A stretch of DNA of 64,000 bases from the NCBI GenBank assembly GCA_013397795.1, contig VZTJ01005309.1, positions 1,258,138 through 1,322,137 on the forward strand, read 5' to 3'. Source of the stretch: Orthonyx spaldingii. Its lineage: Eukaryota > Chordata > Aves > Passeriformes > Orthonychidae. Below are positions 13,128-26,468 of this stretch, in pieces; within the stretch, counting starts at the first letter, position 1; each line of letters begins with the position of its first letter. A program made the position numbers and the translations under genes. The notes beneath the pieces are model-generated. The model saw only the letters and a program-made list of their open reading frames with translations. It was not told the origin of the DNA and searched no databases.

Positions 13128-14222
13128 TATCATAGAATAAAATCCTAGAATTGCTTGCATTGCAAGGGACATTAAAGACCATCTAGTTCCAACCCCTCTG
13201 CTGTGGGCATGGACACCTTCCACTAGACCAACTTGCTCAGAGTCCCATCCAGCCTGGCCTTGAACACTTCCAGGGATGAGACATCCACAACTTCTCTGGG
13301 CAACCTGTTCCAGTGCTGTACCATCCTCACAGTAAAGAATTTTTTTCTTAATACCTAATCTGAACCTACTCTCAGTTTGAATCCATTCCCTCTTGTCCTG
13401 TGACTCCATGCTCTTGTAAATAGTCTCTCTCCATCTTTCCTGTAGGCTCCCTTCAGATATGTAAGGCCACAATTAGGTCACACTGAAGCCTTCTCTTTTC
13501 CAGGTTGAACAATTTCAATTCTCCCAGTCTTTCCTCATATGGGAGGTGCTCCATCCCTCTGATCATCTTGGTATCCCTTCTCTGGACTCACTCCAACAAA
13601 TCAATGTCCTTCCTGTGCTGGTGACCCCAAAACTGAATGCAATACTCCAGGTGGGATGTCACCAGAGCAGAGTAAAGGGGAAGAATCATCTCCTTCAACC
13701 TGCTGGCCGTTCTTCTTTTGATGCAGCCTGGGATGCAGTTGGTTTTCTGAGCTGCAAACACACATTGCCAGCTCATGCTCAGCCTCACCTCCACCAGCAC
13801 CCCTAAGTCCTTCTCAGCAGGGCTGCTCTCCATCTGTTCATCTCCCAGCCTCTGTTGATACCAGGGTTGCCCTGACCCAGGTGCAGCACTTTGAAACCAC
13901 ATGCGGGTCCTATGGACCCACTTCTTGATCTTGTCCACGCCCCTCTGGATAGGCACCCTATCCTTCAGGTGTGTCAACAGCAACACTCCGCTTGTTGTCA
14001 TCTGCAGATTTGCTGAGTGCATTTGATCCCTTCATTTATGTTATTAATGAAGATAGTAAATAACACTGGTCCCAATACAGACCCCTGAGGGACACCACTT
14101 GTCACTGATGTCCATCATGACTCTGAGCCATTGACAACTACTCTCTGGGTGTAACCGTCCAACCTCTTTCTTATCCATCTAATTGTCCATCAATTGAGCC
14201 CGTTTTTCTCCAATTTAGAGGG
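13128..14222 (-). mobile_element. CR1 LINE, 5'-truncated, antisense (about 1.1 kb)
   Basis: The 3' end of the element is at the left, with degenerate catagaat octamers near 13130. Moving right, the sequence reads as the reverse complement of a classic avian CR1 3' half, including the cttgaacacttccaggga and ctgttccagtgctg stretches, then the reverse-transcriptase C-terminal region, then a segment including 'acagacccctgagggacacc' further upstream in the element. The right boundary is approximate. Several frameshifts and stops disrupt the frame, so the copy cannot be mobile. CR1 is the dominant LINE of birds and is the strongest taxonomic indicator in the window. Confidence 0.93.
13588..14022 (-). 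pseudogene. CR1 reverse-transcriptase C-terminal remnant (144 codons)
   Basis: This is an open stretch inside the CR1 element. Its translation contains AEKDLGVLV at about residues 69-77, LPLYSALV at about 114-121 and HLEYCIQFWG at about 124-133, which are hallmark strings of the thumb/C-terminal part of the CR1 ORF2 protein. The catalytic palm (FADD-type motif) lies upstream and is not in this frame. The N-terminal roughly 60 residues match less well and probably follow a frameshift. It is a fragment of an ORF2 that is normally several hundred residues longer, so it has no expected enzymatic function. Confidence 0.85.
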
Positions 14223-17200
14223 AAAATATTGTTGTTGCCCTTCCCTTGTCTATTGGTGTAGTTACTTCATAATAGAAGGCCGGTTTATATGAAAAAGGCC
14301 ACTAGGTTGGTTTTTGAAGGGAGGCTGAGTATAAAGACCTCTGTATAAAGACTTGACATATTATTTTAATTTAGAAAGAATTAAAGAGAAGAAATTATAT
14401 AATGTAGATATACGCAGGGAAGACAAAGTACTCTCTCATACCTAAATTTGTTATGGTATAAAAAAGAATGGATAACTAAAAGAAAATAAAGAACAAAAGG
14501 TACTTTTGTAAAATACAAATTTTGTAAGCACAAAATATGTGTAAATCTCATTTTCACAGGCAGGTAGAATCGAGGCCAAGATATTAATACAGTTTTTAAA
14601 TGAATTAGACACTTGCATGTTTCTTTTGACTTTGTATTACAGCAAATAAAGATTTTGCAAGCAATATGCCTTTCAGGCTTAAGAGTTAAGAAGAAACATT
14701 CCCAATAAGCAGATTATTGTATAGCTGTTCATTACTTTCCCTAAGGCATCTTGTTATGCTCTCTGTTTGAGAGAGGCTACTGGAATTAACCAATGTTACA
14801 ACTTTTTAATAAAAGTACACTGTGTAGTATTTTGAATGTAGCATTTTTTAATGACATTAGACCTGGCTATATTAAAGCACTTTTCTGACACTGTAACTTA
14901 AGGTTTGAGACACATACAGGCATTTCTATAAATTCTTGCCATGCCTCCTGTCAAAGACGGAGTTCTGCACTAGTTCACTTGTTGTGCATGAGTGATACAG
15001 ATAACCAAGAATACAGACAAGAAGCAATAAAGAAAACAAGGAACAGGTTTAACAGCCAATTGAAATACAAGTCAATATACAATAAAATGACTGGCTTGAC
15101 TATATAGTCCTTCCCATTTTTGAATCTTCTTCGACTCAAATCAATGTTGAATTCAAAAAGGGACTCTCTAATGTTTCATAAATGAAAAGGTCATTTTTAA
15201 AATGTTAAGGTTTTAGCACTAAGTTTTCTTTAAAATTTGGCTGGGAAAATAAAAATATTATTCACCTGAAACATCAAGACAACCAAAATATTCAAAAACA
15301 TCATGAAGCATTTAAGATACTTATGATTAATTAGCCAATCTATTGATGAGAGACTGAAGAGCAGTCAGAAATATTTGAAGTGTGCTTAATTAATAGTTTT
15401 TATGATCCCTTGTTTCTTCAGTGTTGTTTGCCATTTCAGAATTTGAAATCAAAGATTTACAGACTTGTTGCATTTTGCTCATTGAATTTTGCCACTGTTC
15501 ATGTGGGCTGCTACACAACAGCAGAAACTGTCATGGTCTGTGGCCCCTTACAGCAATAATTTCTCATGTTACTTCTGTACACAGGAAAATAAGGTCTCAA
15601 CTGTGTTCGTGCTCCAATACTAGATACAGCATATAAAATTTGGAAGGTTATCCTGCCTTCCTAAATTCAGTTGAATGTCAGGGTTTTTTGTCACTTTCAT
15701 GGAATCAAGATCAGAAAATAGGTACTTTAACTTATTAGACTCTAGCCTTTAGTGGTTATCAAACGTAAATGGATATATAGTCAGAATAAGCTGGTCAAAA
15801 CAGTTCTCCAGAATAATATCAGCCATTATGTTCAAGGGACTGCCTTTCTATTTACTAGATCTGAAAGTTTTTTCTCCCTTAACTTGTGCAGTCTTCCATT
15901 GTATTCATCTAAGTATTTATCATCTATATACTTCAGAAGAAGTATTTGCATGGCTTAACTGCACATTTCATCAGAATTTCCCTTGGCTTCCTGCCTCCTA
16001 GGTTTCAGCTGATACCCCCTAGTTCCTGTATTTGAAAAGAGGGTGAATAACATAATGCTTCCTGCTATGGTGAGACATAAAGCAAATCAAACATCTCACT
16101 TGTTTTTTTCTGACAGAATGGGTAGTTCCTAAAGGAAAGATGCAAGTTATTTCTCTAGTTTTAATCTGAAGTTATCACTGCAATGGAGAATGTTGTCATA
16201 GTATTGGTGATGTGGTAGGACCGTGTAATTTCCTTTTCTTTAAAAAAAAATAGGTCTTAAAGTCTCAAAAGTACTTTAATTATAGTGCAGAGCTTTTCTT
16301 TAGGGAGGAATGATAAAATGGAAAGTACATTTATTGAATTGCATTGAGCCTGGGCATGGAGTTCTGCTGCACCCTTAGCACTTGTTGCTGGCTTACTGTG
16401 GATGGCTCCTCTGCCACCATACTGGTTCTTCCTGATTACGTACCTGGAAGCCTCAAATTTTCCTTAAATTTTGCAAAGGCCAAAGAGGCAGATAATCTGG
16501 ATGAAGCCATCTTTAACATCTCATTGAAATGGACAAGAGAGTCAATTTAAGTATTGAAGCACTTTAGATCTGCACCCTTAATATCAAGGTGATTGTAGTC
16601 AGTTGATACCTTCCACTGGTATAATCAGATCACCAGCTGTGGGACCATGGCAGAGGGTGGTGGGACAGTGGAGAAGGGACGGGTTAGGGACAAAATGAAA
16701 CTGCTCTGCAAGCTCTCCAGTGTGTGAGAAATAGCTAAAGGTGCAATGCCATAATATTACGGCTGACCAATAAGAATGGGATACAGATAACTACCCTTGC
16801 ATAATTCACAATATGATGTAGGATTTAAGACTTGGATATTGTCTGTCAAAATTGAATGGGAGTGCTTCCGTCAACTTTAATGAAAAGTAAATGAGACCGC
16901 TCCTCAGCAAGTAGTTAAGAACAAGCCTAGTTTTCAGGCACGAGTAGTTGATTTCAGAGGGCCCTGGTACACCTTAGAGAACTGAGATTACATTGAGTGA
17001 TACACTGTCAGGACTAACTAGCATGCAAAGACCATAAAATCTAAACAAAACAGCAACATGAAAGTAGCAGACATTAGTTTCATTACTTTTTTTACTAACA
17101 TGCTGCATTTAATGTCACCATTTCCATTCAGCCAGATCTTCCTTAGAACTCTTTTCTAGTACTCAAATGTATCATGAAAAGGTTAATATTATTTTGACAG

Positions 17201-18417
17201 AATTAAATATTCTCTAAGACGTTCAAGAGGAAAAATGTTTCAAAACCAAACTACAAATGATACAGAACATAGTCTTTGCTTCCCAAAAAAAGTATATGCT
17301 GAATTTTATGTCAGATTTATTTTGACCTGGTGAGAAATGTCAGAGGAGATAAACTTTGTAAAAACTAAGCAGGGGGAGGAGTTGGCTGTTGTTTAGTGCC
17401 TGTTTTTATGCTGCCTTCATTTGTTTCTGTTGTAACTAAACAATGGAATACAGTATTTATAATTATTCAAATAGGCACATTTGCAGTTATAATGTATTCT
17501 TTCACAAGCAAAGTTATTATTTAAAAATTAAAGGGAAGAAATAAGCTCTTTAGGGCTTTAAATTAAAAATACCAGATAATATGATAAAGCAATTTATAAC
17601 TCTCAGAAAAATTAAAGATTTTTCTTTGATTTTGCTGGTCTTAAGTTGATCCAAAAGTATCGGTCAACTAACAGCAACTTAATTTAAGACAGTAATAGTG
17701 ATTCTGTTATTCTATGGGGTGTTTTTTTAATAAGAAATTTTGAATTGAAATTATTTCTGCTAGCTGATTTAAAATGTTGGGTCGAGATGTCTATCTCTTA
17801 CCGTATTCAACCCTTACTGATCAGAGCTTTTAAACATTTTGCCATATCTATGAAGCCTTCAGCTAGCAAAGTGTACAATTTCTATTCCGTCTATTTTTTT
17901 TTTTTTTCCTGTCTGTCTGGGCATGCCTATGTATTATTTTAAATTTTCTGGTTGAGCTTTTACTTGATTCTGTTTGGAGAAGCTCCAAAGCTCCTCTAAA
18001 ATGCACAACCTCATAATGTTTGTTAGAGAAATTCAAATGCTAGAAGCTTAATAGTTTCTAGTTTTACAAAGGTGTATTTTTATGCAGCAACAGCAATGTA
18101 AAACTTGAACAAAGCAGTGGTTCAAGCCCTCCTCATTATTAAATGTGCAACACATACATGCTGAGTAAACAGGATTTCATGCATTGTTTTTTCAGTTTAA
18201 AGTAAAAATTTTCATTGACTTTAACTTTTCATAAGTAGTTATTAAATGTAGCTGGTATCAATTTCTCGAGTTATTTAACAAAAAGCCTGAAATCGACACA
18301 TTCATTGCTAGGTCAAGTTTAATTACAGTTTTATATTGTTTACTAACCATCTGGGCATCTGATTAAATGGCATAACTATCATTTGGTTTGAGCTTCTTTA
18401 CTTCCCCTAACTGCTAG
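14223..18417. other. Unassigned AT-rich non-coding stretch
   Basis: No gene or recognisable repeat was found. Short open frames in this interval are T-rich or lack any motif. It is compatible with old, decayed intergenic or intronic DNA. Confidence 0.55.
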
Positions 18418-18448
18418 TTATAAAAGATAATGACTTGGAAGTGAAAAT

Positions 18449-18664
18449 ATGCAGCTTACATGGGTAGCACAAGCAATTGTTTTAGCTAGCCTTGCTGTTC
18501 TTTGTATTGTGATCCTTTGTGTTCAGAAGAGGAATAAATCCTCAAAGTCTCATACTCCACAAAGAACCTGTTGTACGTTGTATGAAGGTTTACTGGGCTT
18601 TGTGCACTCTTTATGGACAAATCTGCAAGAAGAAAACAAAGATAAAAGCTTTATTTTCTCTTGA
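18449..18664 (+). CDS. Candidate small single-pass membrane protein (71 aa), unrecognised
   Basis: An ATG frame of 71 codons has A at -3 and an in-frame TGA 18 bases upstream. Residues about 5-25 are a continuous hydrophobic stretch rich in Ala, Leu, Val and Ile with two Cys. A basic cluster (KRNKSSK, about 27-33) follows at once, which by the positive-inside rule would put the C-terminus in the cytosol. A second, weakly amphipathic segment with Leu, Phe and Trp (about 46-58) precedes an acidic/basic tail. A pyrimidine-rich tract ending in TAG at 18415-18417 resembles a 3' splice site, so the frame could sit in an exon. I recognise no family. Chance is a serious alternative because hydrophobic codons are common in T-rich DNA. 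Confidence 0.22.
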   Translation: MQLTWVAQAIVLASLAVLCIVILCVQKRNKSSKSHTPQRTCCTLYEGLLGFVHSLWTNLQEENKDKSFIFS

Positions 18665-21600
18665 GTGTTTTGTGTTCATAGAGACTAATAGCCAATTAAG
18701 ATAAAAGGAAATATTTGATGGCTAAAATCCAGTAATATTATCTGTCCCAGGTCGATTTGACATTTAATATGTTGTTTCCTCTTCAGCAATTTTGCTACCA
18801 GGGACAATTCATGCATTTAAAGAGAAGGACTGAATCGTTCTATCTGTTCTATTTTGCATAATTTTAGATTCTTTTTTTTTACCTAAGTGAGACTTTATCA
18901 TTACAGCAGTGACAGATATTTACATACATAGAGGCTCCATAAAAAAGATTCATCTCTATCGTAAGGGCTTTATTAAGATTGATAATGGCCTCTTGAAGAA
19001 TTATTATTATTTTAAATAATTTAACACTATTGAATTGTTGGATTCTTGTTTACAGAAGTATCATTAAAAAAAGAGAGCAAAGCAGTTATACTTTTTTTGT
19101 ATGTGCATACATTTCAGCAGTTTAATGCAGAATTATTGAATAGTTTTGTAAATTAAGTAAGAATACCTAAGGTGTCAGAAATATATCTAAGTTGTCAGCA
19201 CCAACAGTGATGTAGCCTCATGAACAATCAATACTGCTCAAACCTTTGATTTTTACTTACATAGTTCCTCTGAATCAATGCCAATATTTACATGGACAGT
19301 AGTCACAAGTATTTTCTGGATGGACTGATGTACTAAAAAGGAAAAATAAATGTTAATAATTAATGATTTTTTTCTTCTTTTGAATTGGTAAATAGAGAAT
19401 AAATGTAAAACTGACCTGAGGTATTTATCATGAACTTTTGCCAGCTGAAAGATTGAATGTGCCTCTTTAAGTACCTCTATATAACAAGCCACTGTCATTT
19501 AAGGCATTCATTAGATTGTGATAAATAACTGGTTTTATCTGTTGAGTATGGAAAATTGCTGCTTCTAAAATCTTTTTATAGCTCACCAATAAATTGTTTG
19601 TGTCATGTATTTTCGGTGTGTAATAGTCGAGAGGAGACTATGACAAGGTTTGGATTTTTTTCTTTTTCTTTTTTTTTGTTTTTTTTTTTGCTAGCAGACT
19701 TTTCTTGGTTTCAGAAAACACTTGCTCGTTATCATGGTGATGAAGGTGATGAATCACAGCTCCTATGTTTGCATTGTCATGCATGTCAACTTGCCTGGTT
19801 TAATACTTCAGGTCTGATTTACAAAGGTGCTTCTCCTGTTTCCTGTTACAGACTGAAAATGTATTCAGATAATTTCTTGTAAATATAATAATTAAGTAAT
19901 TCATATATATAATCTGTGAATTGGAAACTCTGGCTTCTGTCCTATAAATTCAGATGTCATTTCAGATGCATGCCTTTTGTTTGTTATGCTTCAATGATTA
20001 CATTCCTGTTGCAAAACATTTCTTCATCCTGGAACAATAAAAGACTTAGTACTTCTATCTAATTTTCTAGTCAGTATCAATGAATTATTTTGGGCATATT
20101 CTTTCAATTCTATCATTTGTGCTTATTAATACTGACATACGAGAGCAGAGCCTGCAAGCAAAACATTTGCAACATCCCTGTCTTTCCCACCTGTTACAAA
20201 GTGATTTTTACACATTGCCTTCTAAGTCACTTCTTTCGATAAAGCAGGATGGACAAATATTTTGTTTCTCTTTCGATTTTGAAGGACAGATCCTCATACA
20301 AACATAGTGTTGCTCTATGTCAGAATTACCACGGTAGCTTTTCCCTCCTGTACTAAGAAACTTCCTTGCCACAGTGACAATGGAGTGAACACATTCAGTT
20401 CAGTGCCAGAGGGCTCTTGTGGGTCCTGGTTAGCAACTCTTGAGGCAAGGAAAGAGTATTAATGCACCATTGGTTAAATCCTCTACATTTTCTGTGGGCC
20501 TGTTGATAGTGAGTTCTGTAAGCCCTACTTGAAAAAAATTCCTCTCTTCTACCCAGTTTTATACAGAGTGTAACCACAGCTTTATGCAAAGCCCACAGCC
20601 CCCAGAGAACAGTGACATTTTACAGCCAGACTTGCTTTCATTCCCTCTGTGGTGCTGAACATTTTGCTTTAATTAGAAGACAGAAGCTTAACTCAAAACA
20701 GCATCACTTTTTATTTATGCATACTTTTATGAATGTTCTGTCAGTATTTGACCAATCTTACATTCTCACTCATGCATCAGAATCCCGTTGCACCAGGTAG
20801 TACATAAACATGGCATGAAAATGTCATTCTTGCTCAGATAGGTTTATAAGACAAGAGATGGCAGATTGGTGCAGACAGTGGGCAAGGGTATTGAAACAAA
20901 GATGTGGACCTGCTTAGATGGAGGGGTGGCATTACTAGCCCAGCAGCAACTTAATCACTGGCTGGCACCAGCAAGTTTCAAGGAGGAACTTAAAGAAGGT
21001 TAAAGAGAATTATTTGTGGATGCTTACAGTGAACTCCTATTAGATATTAGAGACAATTTTGAAGACTTTGGATGTTTGAAAATACAGCTAGTAGCAATAC
21101 CAGTGTTATAATTTGGTCAGGGATGGAAACTGTGACAAATGAAAATAGTATATAGGAAAGGAATCGTATATATTGTGCTTTGAAAATTGAATGAAGACAA
21201 GTCAAATAGAGTTTATGCTTGAATGGGCTGCATAGTGTACAACCCAGCAATGATCAATGCAGTGCCCTGGGAAAATGATCATTGCAAAACCAGTAGATAT
21301 TTGAAGGATGCAATTGGCTTTGTTCAAGCAAGACTTTGGTTCCCTGTTGGATAACTCTTCATTGTTGAGAAAAGGGTCTCTGATAAATCAAGTGTGAAAT
21401 GTATGAAAAAATCTGCATGTGAATTTTTATTAAAAGTACCATTCAAATAATTTTTCTTATTTCTGTTTTCTTTCAAATCAAACATCAGTTATTTTCCTGT
21501 GTTACTTAAAAATGTCAAAATAATGTACTTGTGTTTTCCCCTCATAATAGTACTCCGTTATGACTAAGGCTATAACAGAGACATTGTTATCATTCCTCCA

Positions 21601-21826
21601 GATCAGCATGAATACCTTCATAAAGCTCCTTTTGACAAACTTTATAGGAGAAGTAAATTTCTGGCATGCCAGTTTCGGTTGAGGCATGGTGCTCTCTTTC
21701 ATAGAGGTAAACAATTTGTATTGAATTTAGCAAATTGGTTTAACAGGATCTGAAAAAATGAAAACAAAAACTGCCCTAGATCTCTTGAACAAGCTATTCT
21801 CATTTCTCATCTCAAAACACTTTTTT

Positions 21827-21860
21827 CTAAAGTTAGTCATTTAGTCACTAAAGTTAGTCA
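21827..21860. repeat. Partial 21-base tandem duplication
   Basis: The string ctaaagttagtca occurs at 21827 and again 21 bases later at 21848, with the spacer atttagtca also partly echoed. This looks like a small local slippage duplication. Confidence 0.75.
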
Positions 21861-23464
21861 CTCAAGTTTTTGACAAAAGAAGTGAATTGCAGATTAAATC
21901 AATTGAAATATTTTCTTGACTTTTTCTTTTAATACTATTTTTTTCCTAATTTGTCTCATAGATTTTTTTTTATTTTCAAAATTTATTATAAAATAGAGTA
22001 TTGACCTGTCAAACAGTGTGATCATGGCTCAAATTTATATTGCATGCAGAATTGTATGTCTATTGTCTAGATTCCTGCTGTATCAAATATCTTTCAATAC
22101 TACACATTAAGGAAGATTAGTATAATGCTTCTCTGATGATCATATGTTCCTTTAATTTAAGCCTTATGTACATATTGTATTTTGGGTAACCTACAAGTTG
22201 TATAAAGCAACGAAAAGCACTTGTATATGAACTACTTATTTTTATCTTCTTATCTTTCTATCATGATAATTCCATTGCTACTCCCAACAGTGAGGGTGCT
22301 TCATAGTTTTTAATCTTCATTCACCATATGGGATATATATTAGCCAAAACTATCAATGGAAAAAGTGTTAATTTATTACAGGACTGCTTTTGTAAGCATG
22401 AAACATAACTAAGAATATCTGGCAAGGATCTGCAAATATATTTTTATAGAACTAAGGGATTTTGTAAATGGTATGAAAATTTTTAAGTGGTGTAGACCTG
22501 GGTACTACTTCTCATGTTGTAGCCCACCCACTACTAATAACTATGTAAAAAATTATTTACCCATGGTAAAAGTCTACTTCAGAGCTCTGAAACAAGAAAT
22601 AAGAACTGTTCTCTTTCTTTATTTTTAAAGCATCTGCATTAATTTCAAGTTGTTCTCTTGTGCCAAATACTGTATTGCTGCAAAAGCTCTTTGAAGTAGC
22701 AGTGTCGCCTTCTTTGCTATTTTTTACTATCTGTGTAGATAGTTCTGCTTCTTCTAGGCAGTGCACATGTGTAGAGTTAATGTAGTGGGAATAAGGAATG
22801 CTATGTCTGATTCATTAGTTGCAATTACTTATCATTATTCATTATTTATTTTGATTTATAATGGATAAAAAGGACCTACCCAGGGCCATTTTAACATGAA
22901 TGATAAATGGAATCTCATAAAACGATTAAATTGGCAACTGCTGCTCATCTCTTAAGTGGACAATAATTGATGTAAGATTGAGAAATTCCAACCAATGCTT
23001 GCCTCAGTCTTTTTTTCATACAATTCTAATTACGAAAGCTGGCCAATCTTCCCCAAAGCCAGGAAACTTTTCAGAAACCTTTAGCAAATTATGAAAAAGC
23101 AAGTTAAGGCCTCATGTAAAATCAGTCACTTTTTTCAACACAGGCAACAAAACTTATTCTTGAAGACCAGCAGCAAATTCAGTTCAGAGTCTGCAGGAGA
23201 CTAAAAAAGGTGTCGGGGAAAGGTTTGAGAGCAAAAGACTTTTGTTCTTGTTCAGGATATTGGTCAGAAGATTTAGAACTTCTTCTACAAGATGGAAATC
23301 ATCCTTCATGATATTAATGTAGTACAGCTACTCTGAATAATTAAAATTCCCCACCAAGGACAGGAAAGTACATGAGCTATTAGGATGTCAGGACATTGTT
23401 AAATGCAATAATATAGTATACCAATCATTTTGGTGTTCCTAAAGCAGTTGTATTGGAAAGAAAA

Positions 23465-23483
23465 ATATATATATATACACACA
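23465..23483. repeat. Short AT/AC dinucleotide run
   Basis: A TA-dinucleotide run passes into a CA run (atatatatatacacacag). It is short, so variability would be low. Confidence 0.8.
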
Positions 23484-23817
23484 GTAGTATTTTTCAGCAG
23501 TTCATATCAAATTTATACTGGAAAGGGTCAACATCTCCATAGTACATATACTTTGACTCTATTGCTGTCTACCTACTAATGCTATTGACTTTGTTGTCCA
23601 TTGTAAAAGGAAACCTTAGTGCATACGAAAGCCTTGCAAATATAAACATAAGTGAACATAACTAGTCCTGCAGCCACCAAGAAAGCAATTCTAAATATTT
23701 TCAATTCCGAGACAATAAGTTTAATTTACCTATCATTATGCAAGTATTCTTTCTCTTTTAGGAACAAGAAGAATTTATTGAAAAAGGTTGCCCACCTGTC
23801 CTGTGGCAAGCATGTCC

Positions 23818-23896
23818 TAAAGGAAATTAGCTGTTTATTGTTTGTCACAGTGATTTGTGAGCGCAGCAGTTCTCTGTATTGCAGCTCTCAGTGTAT
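23818..23896 (+). repeat. Copy 1 of an unassigned dispersed repeat
   Basis: These 79 bases align without gaps to 26469-26547, with about 60 identical positions by hand count (about 76 percent). Shared blocks include taaaggaaattagct, tgattt and gcagttctc. The match drops off on both sides. I cannot assign it to CR1 or to the LTRs. It may be a fragment of an old interspersed family or a small local duplication. Confidence 0.7.
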
Positions 23897-26468
23897 CTAA
23901 ATGTGAAGCAGGAACTATCCATGACAGACAGTTTCCAATAAAGCCAGGCCTCAGTATTTTGTGCAATTTTAAGAGTTGGAGATCTTCATGTTTGTGCCTT
24001 GAAGGGAAATGAAATTTAGTGTCCAGTCATCACTCCTTTAGTAAGATCTGCACCATGGAGTCAGCAGAGTTGTAGGCAACAGGAATATGGGTATTGTTGT
24101 TTAGCAAATCTTTCAAGGGACAGCAAAGCCCCTTGTACTTTGAGTCTTTTCTGCTGTCCAGTGTAATCTTCATATGAGAACTGTAGGAATACCCCTCAGT
24201 TCAAGGGAACACCACACATCCTTCTTCTATGGTAGCCACAAAACAAAAAAATGCTGTCTTAATGACAATTACCTGCCATTGTACACACATCACCTATGAC
24301 AGGCCATTAAAAGGTTTCTACTCAGACACCTAGGAAGGTGGTACAACTTAAGCATGCTACTGAATATGTGTAAGTGTTCTTACCAGTTGTTCTATCAGCT
24401 GTAGAGCTAATGAGAGTGCCTGGTTTCCCACTGACTTTTGTCCTTTAATCTCTCAGATCTGTCTTCCATGGAAATAACATCTGTTCCTTCCTGAATCTAT
24501 CTGTGACACCCCTGCAGATAAAGCATTTTGTCGTTAGTCTGCAACTAGATATGTCCAGATTGCCTGGCCCAGCTGCCTTCAGATGGGGTGTGTAGCTGTT
24601 ACATTCCGCCTACCTTCCTCTCAGGAAATTGTATCTCAGGATGTAGCTGTGTCCACAGTTATCCGTCTACCTCCCCATTTTCTACTCTCCAAATTTATAA
24701 CATCTTTTAGAAAGTCAAATTCTCTTTGAGCCTTTACCCATTTGCTAAATCTACCTAAAACTGGCCCACTCAAAACTTATTTGAGGTATGACAGGGAAGG
24801 AAAAGTAGTTAGCATAAACCTTCTGTCTTGAGACATTTTAAAATTAAAACTATTTCTTAAAAGTCTAACTTTACATATGCATCTGAAATATCTTAAACTT
24901 ATTTGATTAAGCATTGTAGTATTTCTCTAATGGATAAAAGGAAACTTACTGGTATTCAGTACATTAACAAATATATGTAGAATTCATTGTGTACTGTTTA
25001 GTCTGCAATCATCATATTAATCACATAAGTAAATATATGAAGCTCACTTTCTCAAAAGAAGTAGCACAATATTTGATTTTTTTTAAGTAGTATTTTGATT
25101 GGTTTTACTACAGTTTATTGACCAAAACCCAGGATTTTGATTAATATACGCTATGACAGGGTTTGCACAGATTTTATATAAGAGCGAGAGCAAGTGTGAT
25201 GAATAAGTGTCCTAGAATAATTTTAGAATATACTCAGACCTCTGCATTTTTTATAGCCTCTTGCAATGTTTTCACACTTTGCATACTCTAGGACTCCTCT
25301 GTGCAAGGGCTGGTGTTGTAGAATTCTAAGTCACTGATTTTGCTATCTAGAGTATAAATTGAAAAGCTGCTGGGTTTCTATTACACATACCTAACAGCAC
25401 AGATCATAGAGGAGGTAAAAAACCACTAATGCACATGAGAATAATTGGCTGTATTTACGCTTTTCCCCCTTTTGAATTAAGAGTTAAATTATGCATAGAC
25501 AACATAAAAGATTACTCCCCTCTGTGCCCTGACACTTCATCACTTAATGGATAGATAGGTGGGACTTCAGAAATGAGTTATTGCTATTAAAAAAAAAATC
25601 AAGTATAAGAACTTGATTACCACCACAAGACTTGTCCTAATATTAAGTCTGCTGCGTGTGCTGCATACAAATGCCAGGTTTATGTGGTAAAGGACAAGAT
25701 GGACAGCTCTGCAACCATGTGCTTGCTAATTAACCAGCACTGAAAATAGCCTTGTCAGGAGAGAACAGTCATCTCTGGTACAGCTAGGAAGCAAATGATT
25801 TTGCTGCTTAGACCAGAAGATGAATACAGAAGCAGGCTGGATGCCACTGGAACAAAAGGAAAGCAACTCACAGAAGACTGTTAAGTACCAAAGATGCTTT
25901 TTCATTCTGTATTGAGAATTTGGCCACTATAAAATTACTAGACTTACAGGTTTTTTTTTTACTAGTAGCCCTAAACTAAATGGACAATGAAAAAGTGAAG
26001 CAGAAAAACGAAGAGATTAGCCAGACAGTGCTGCCAAGGTTCATTAGCTTTATTCTATATAATAAATTTTCTGCTATTCTTCCAGCACTTTATTTAATAC
26101 TTCCAACACTTGCAATAACTTTTGTTTCCACTTTCTCTTAAAATGCATATATTTATATGCAACAGTGAAAATAAGTTAGGGGGTTATGATCAGTTGTGAT
26201 AGTTCTCTCTTGTTTTATTTTATTAGAACATCCTTAGCTGAAAATCAGACAAATCTAATACAGTTCTCTCAGGCAGTCTCATTTTCTTTTCTGGTGCTAG
26301 CACATTTGTGTGTGAACACCTGTTTTTAATAAATAATTGAAGCTGCTGAACTTATGCTTTTCAGAAGTGTCACCCTAAGATAATTGATATTGGAAGTGCA
26401 CTGTGAAGCAACCCTTAGATTTTAAAAAATCAGCTATTGTAATAACTTTTAATAGGAATCATAGAAGT
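23897..26468. other. Unassigned non-coding stretch between the two repeat copies
   Basis: No gene or recognisable transposon was seen. The composition is AT-rich with a slightly GC-richer section at about 24000-24700 that has no open frame of note. Confidence 0.55.

Larger units (their letters stand above)
18665..23817. other. Unassigned AT-rich non-coding stretch
   Basis: It contains a T-rich run (about 19653-19689), a partial 21-base tandem duplication (21827-21860) and an AT/AC dinucleotide run near 23465-23483. A 108-codon open frame at 19556-19882 passes through the T-run and codes a phenylalanine-rich stretch; it is not considered real. No transposon was recognised. Confidence 0.55.

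Noticed and set aside
13101..13472. 123-codon minus-strand frame
   Set aside because: It lies in the CR1 3' region. Parts resemble frame-shifted ORF2 end and 3' UTR, so it is included in the CR1 element rather than called separately.
13546..13806. 86-codon plus-strand frame
   Set aside because: It is the antisense shadow of the CR1 ORF2 remnant.
18419..18427. TATAAAAG-like box upstream of the 71-codon frame
   Set aside because: It is only about 30 bases before the ATG, which would leave essentially no 5' leader. A splice-acceptor reading of the tract fits better.
19556..19882. 108-codon plus-strand frame
   Set aside because: The phenylalanine-rich core is the translation of a long T run. 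No domain was seen and the predicted start depends on a non-ATG-like context.
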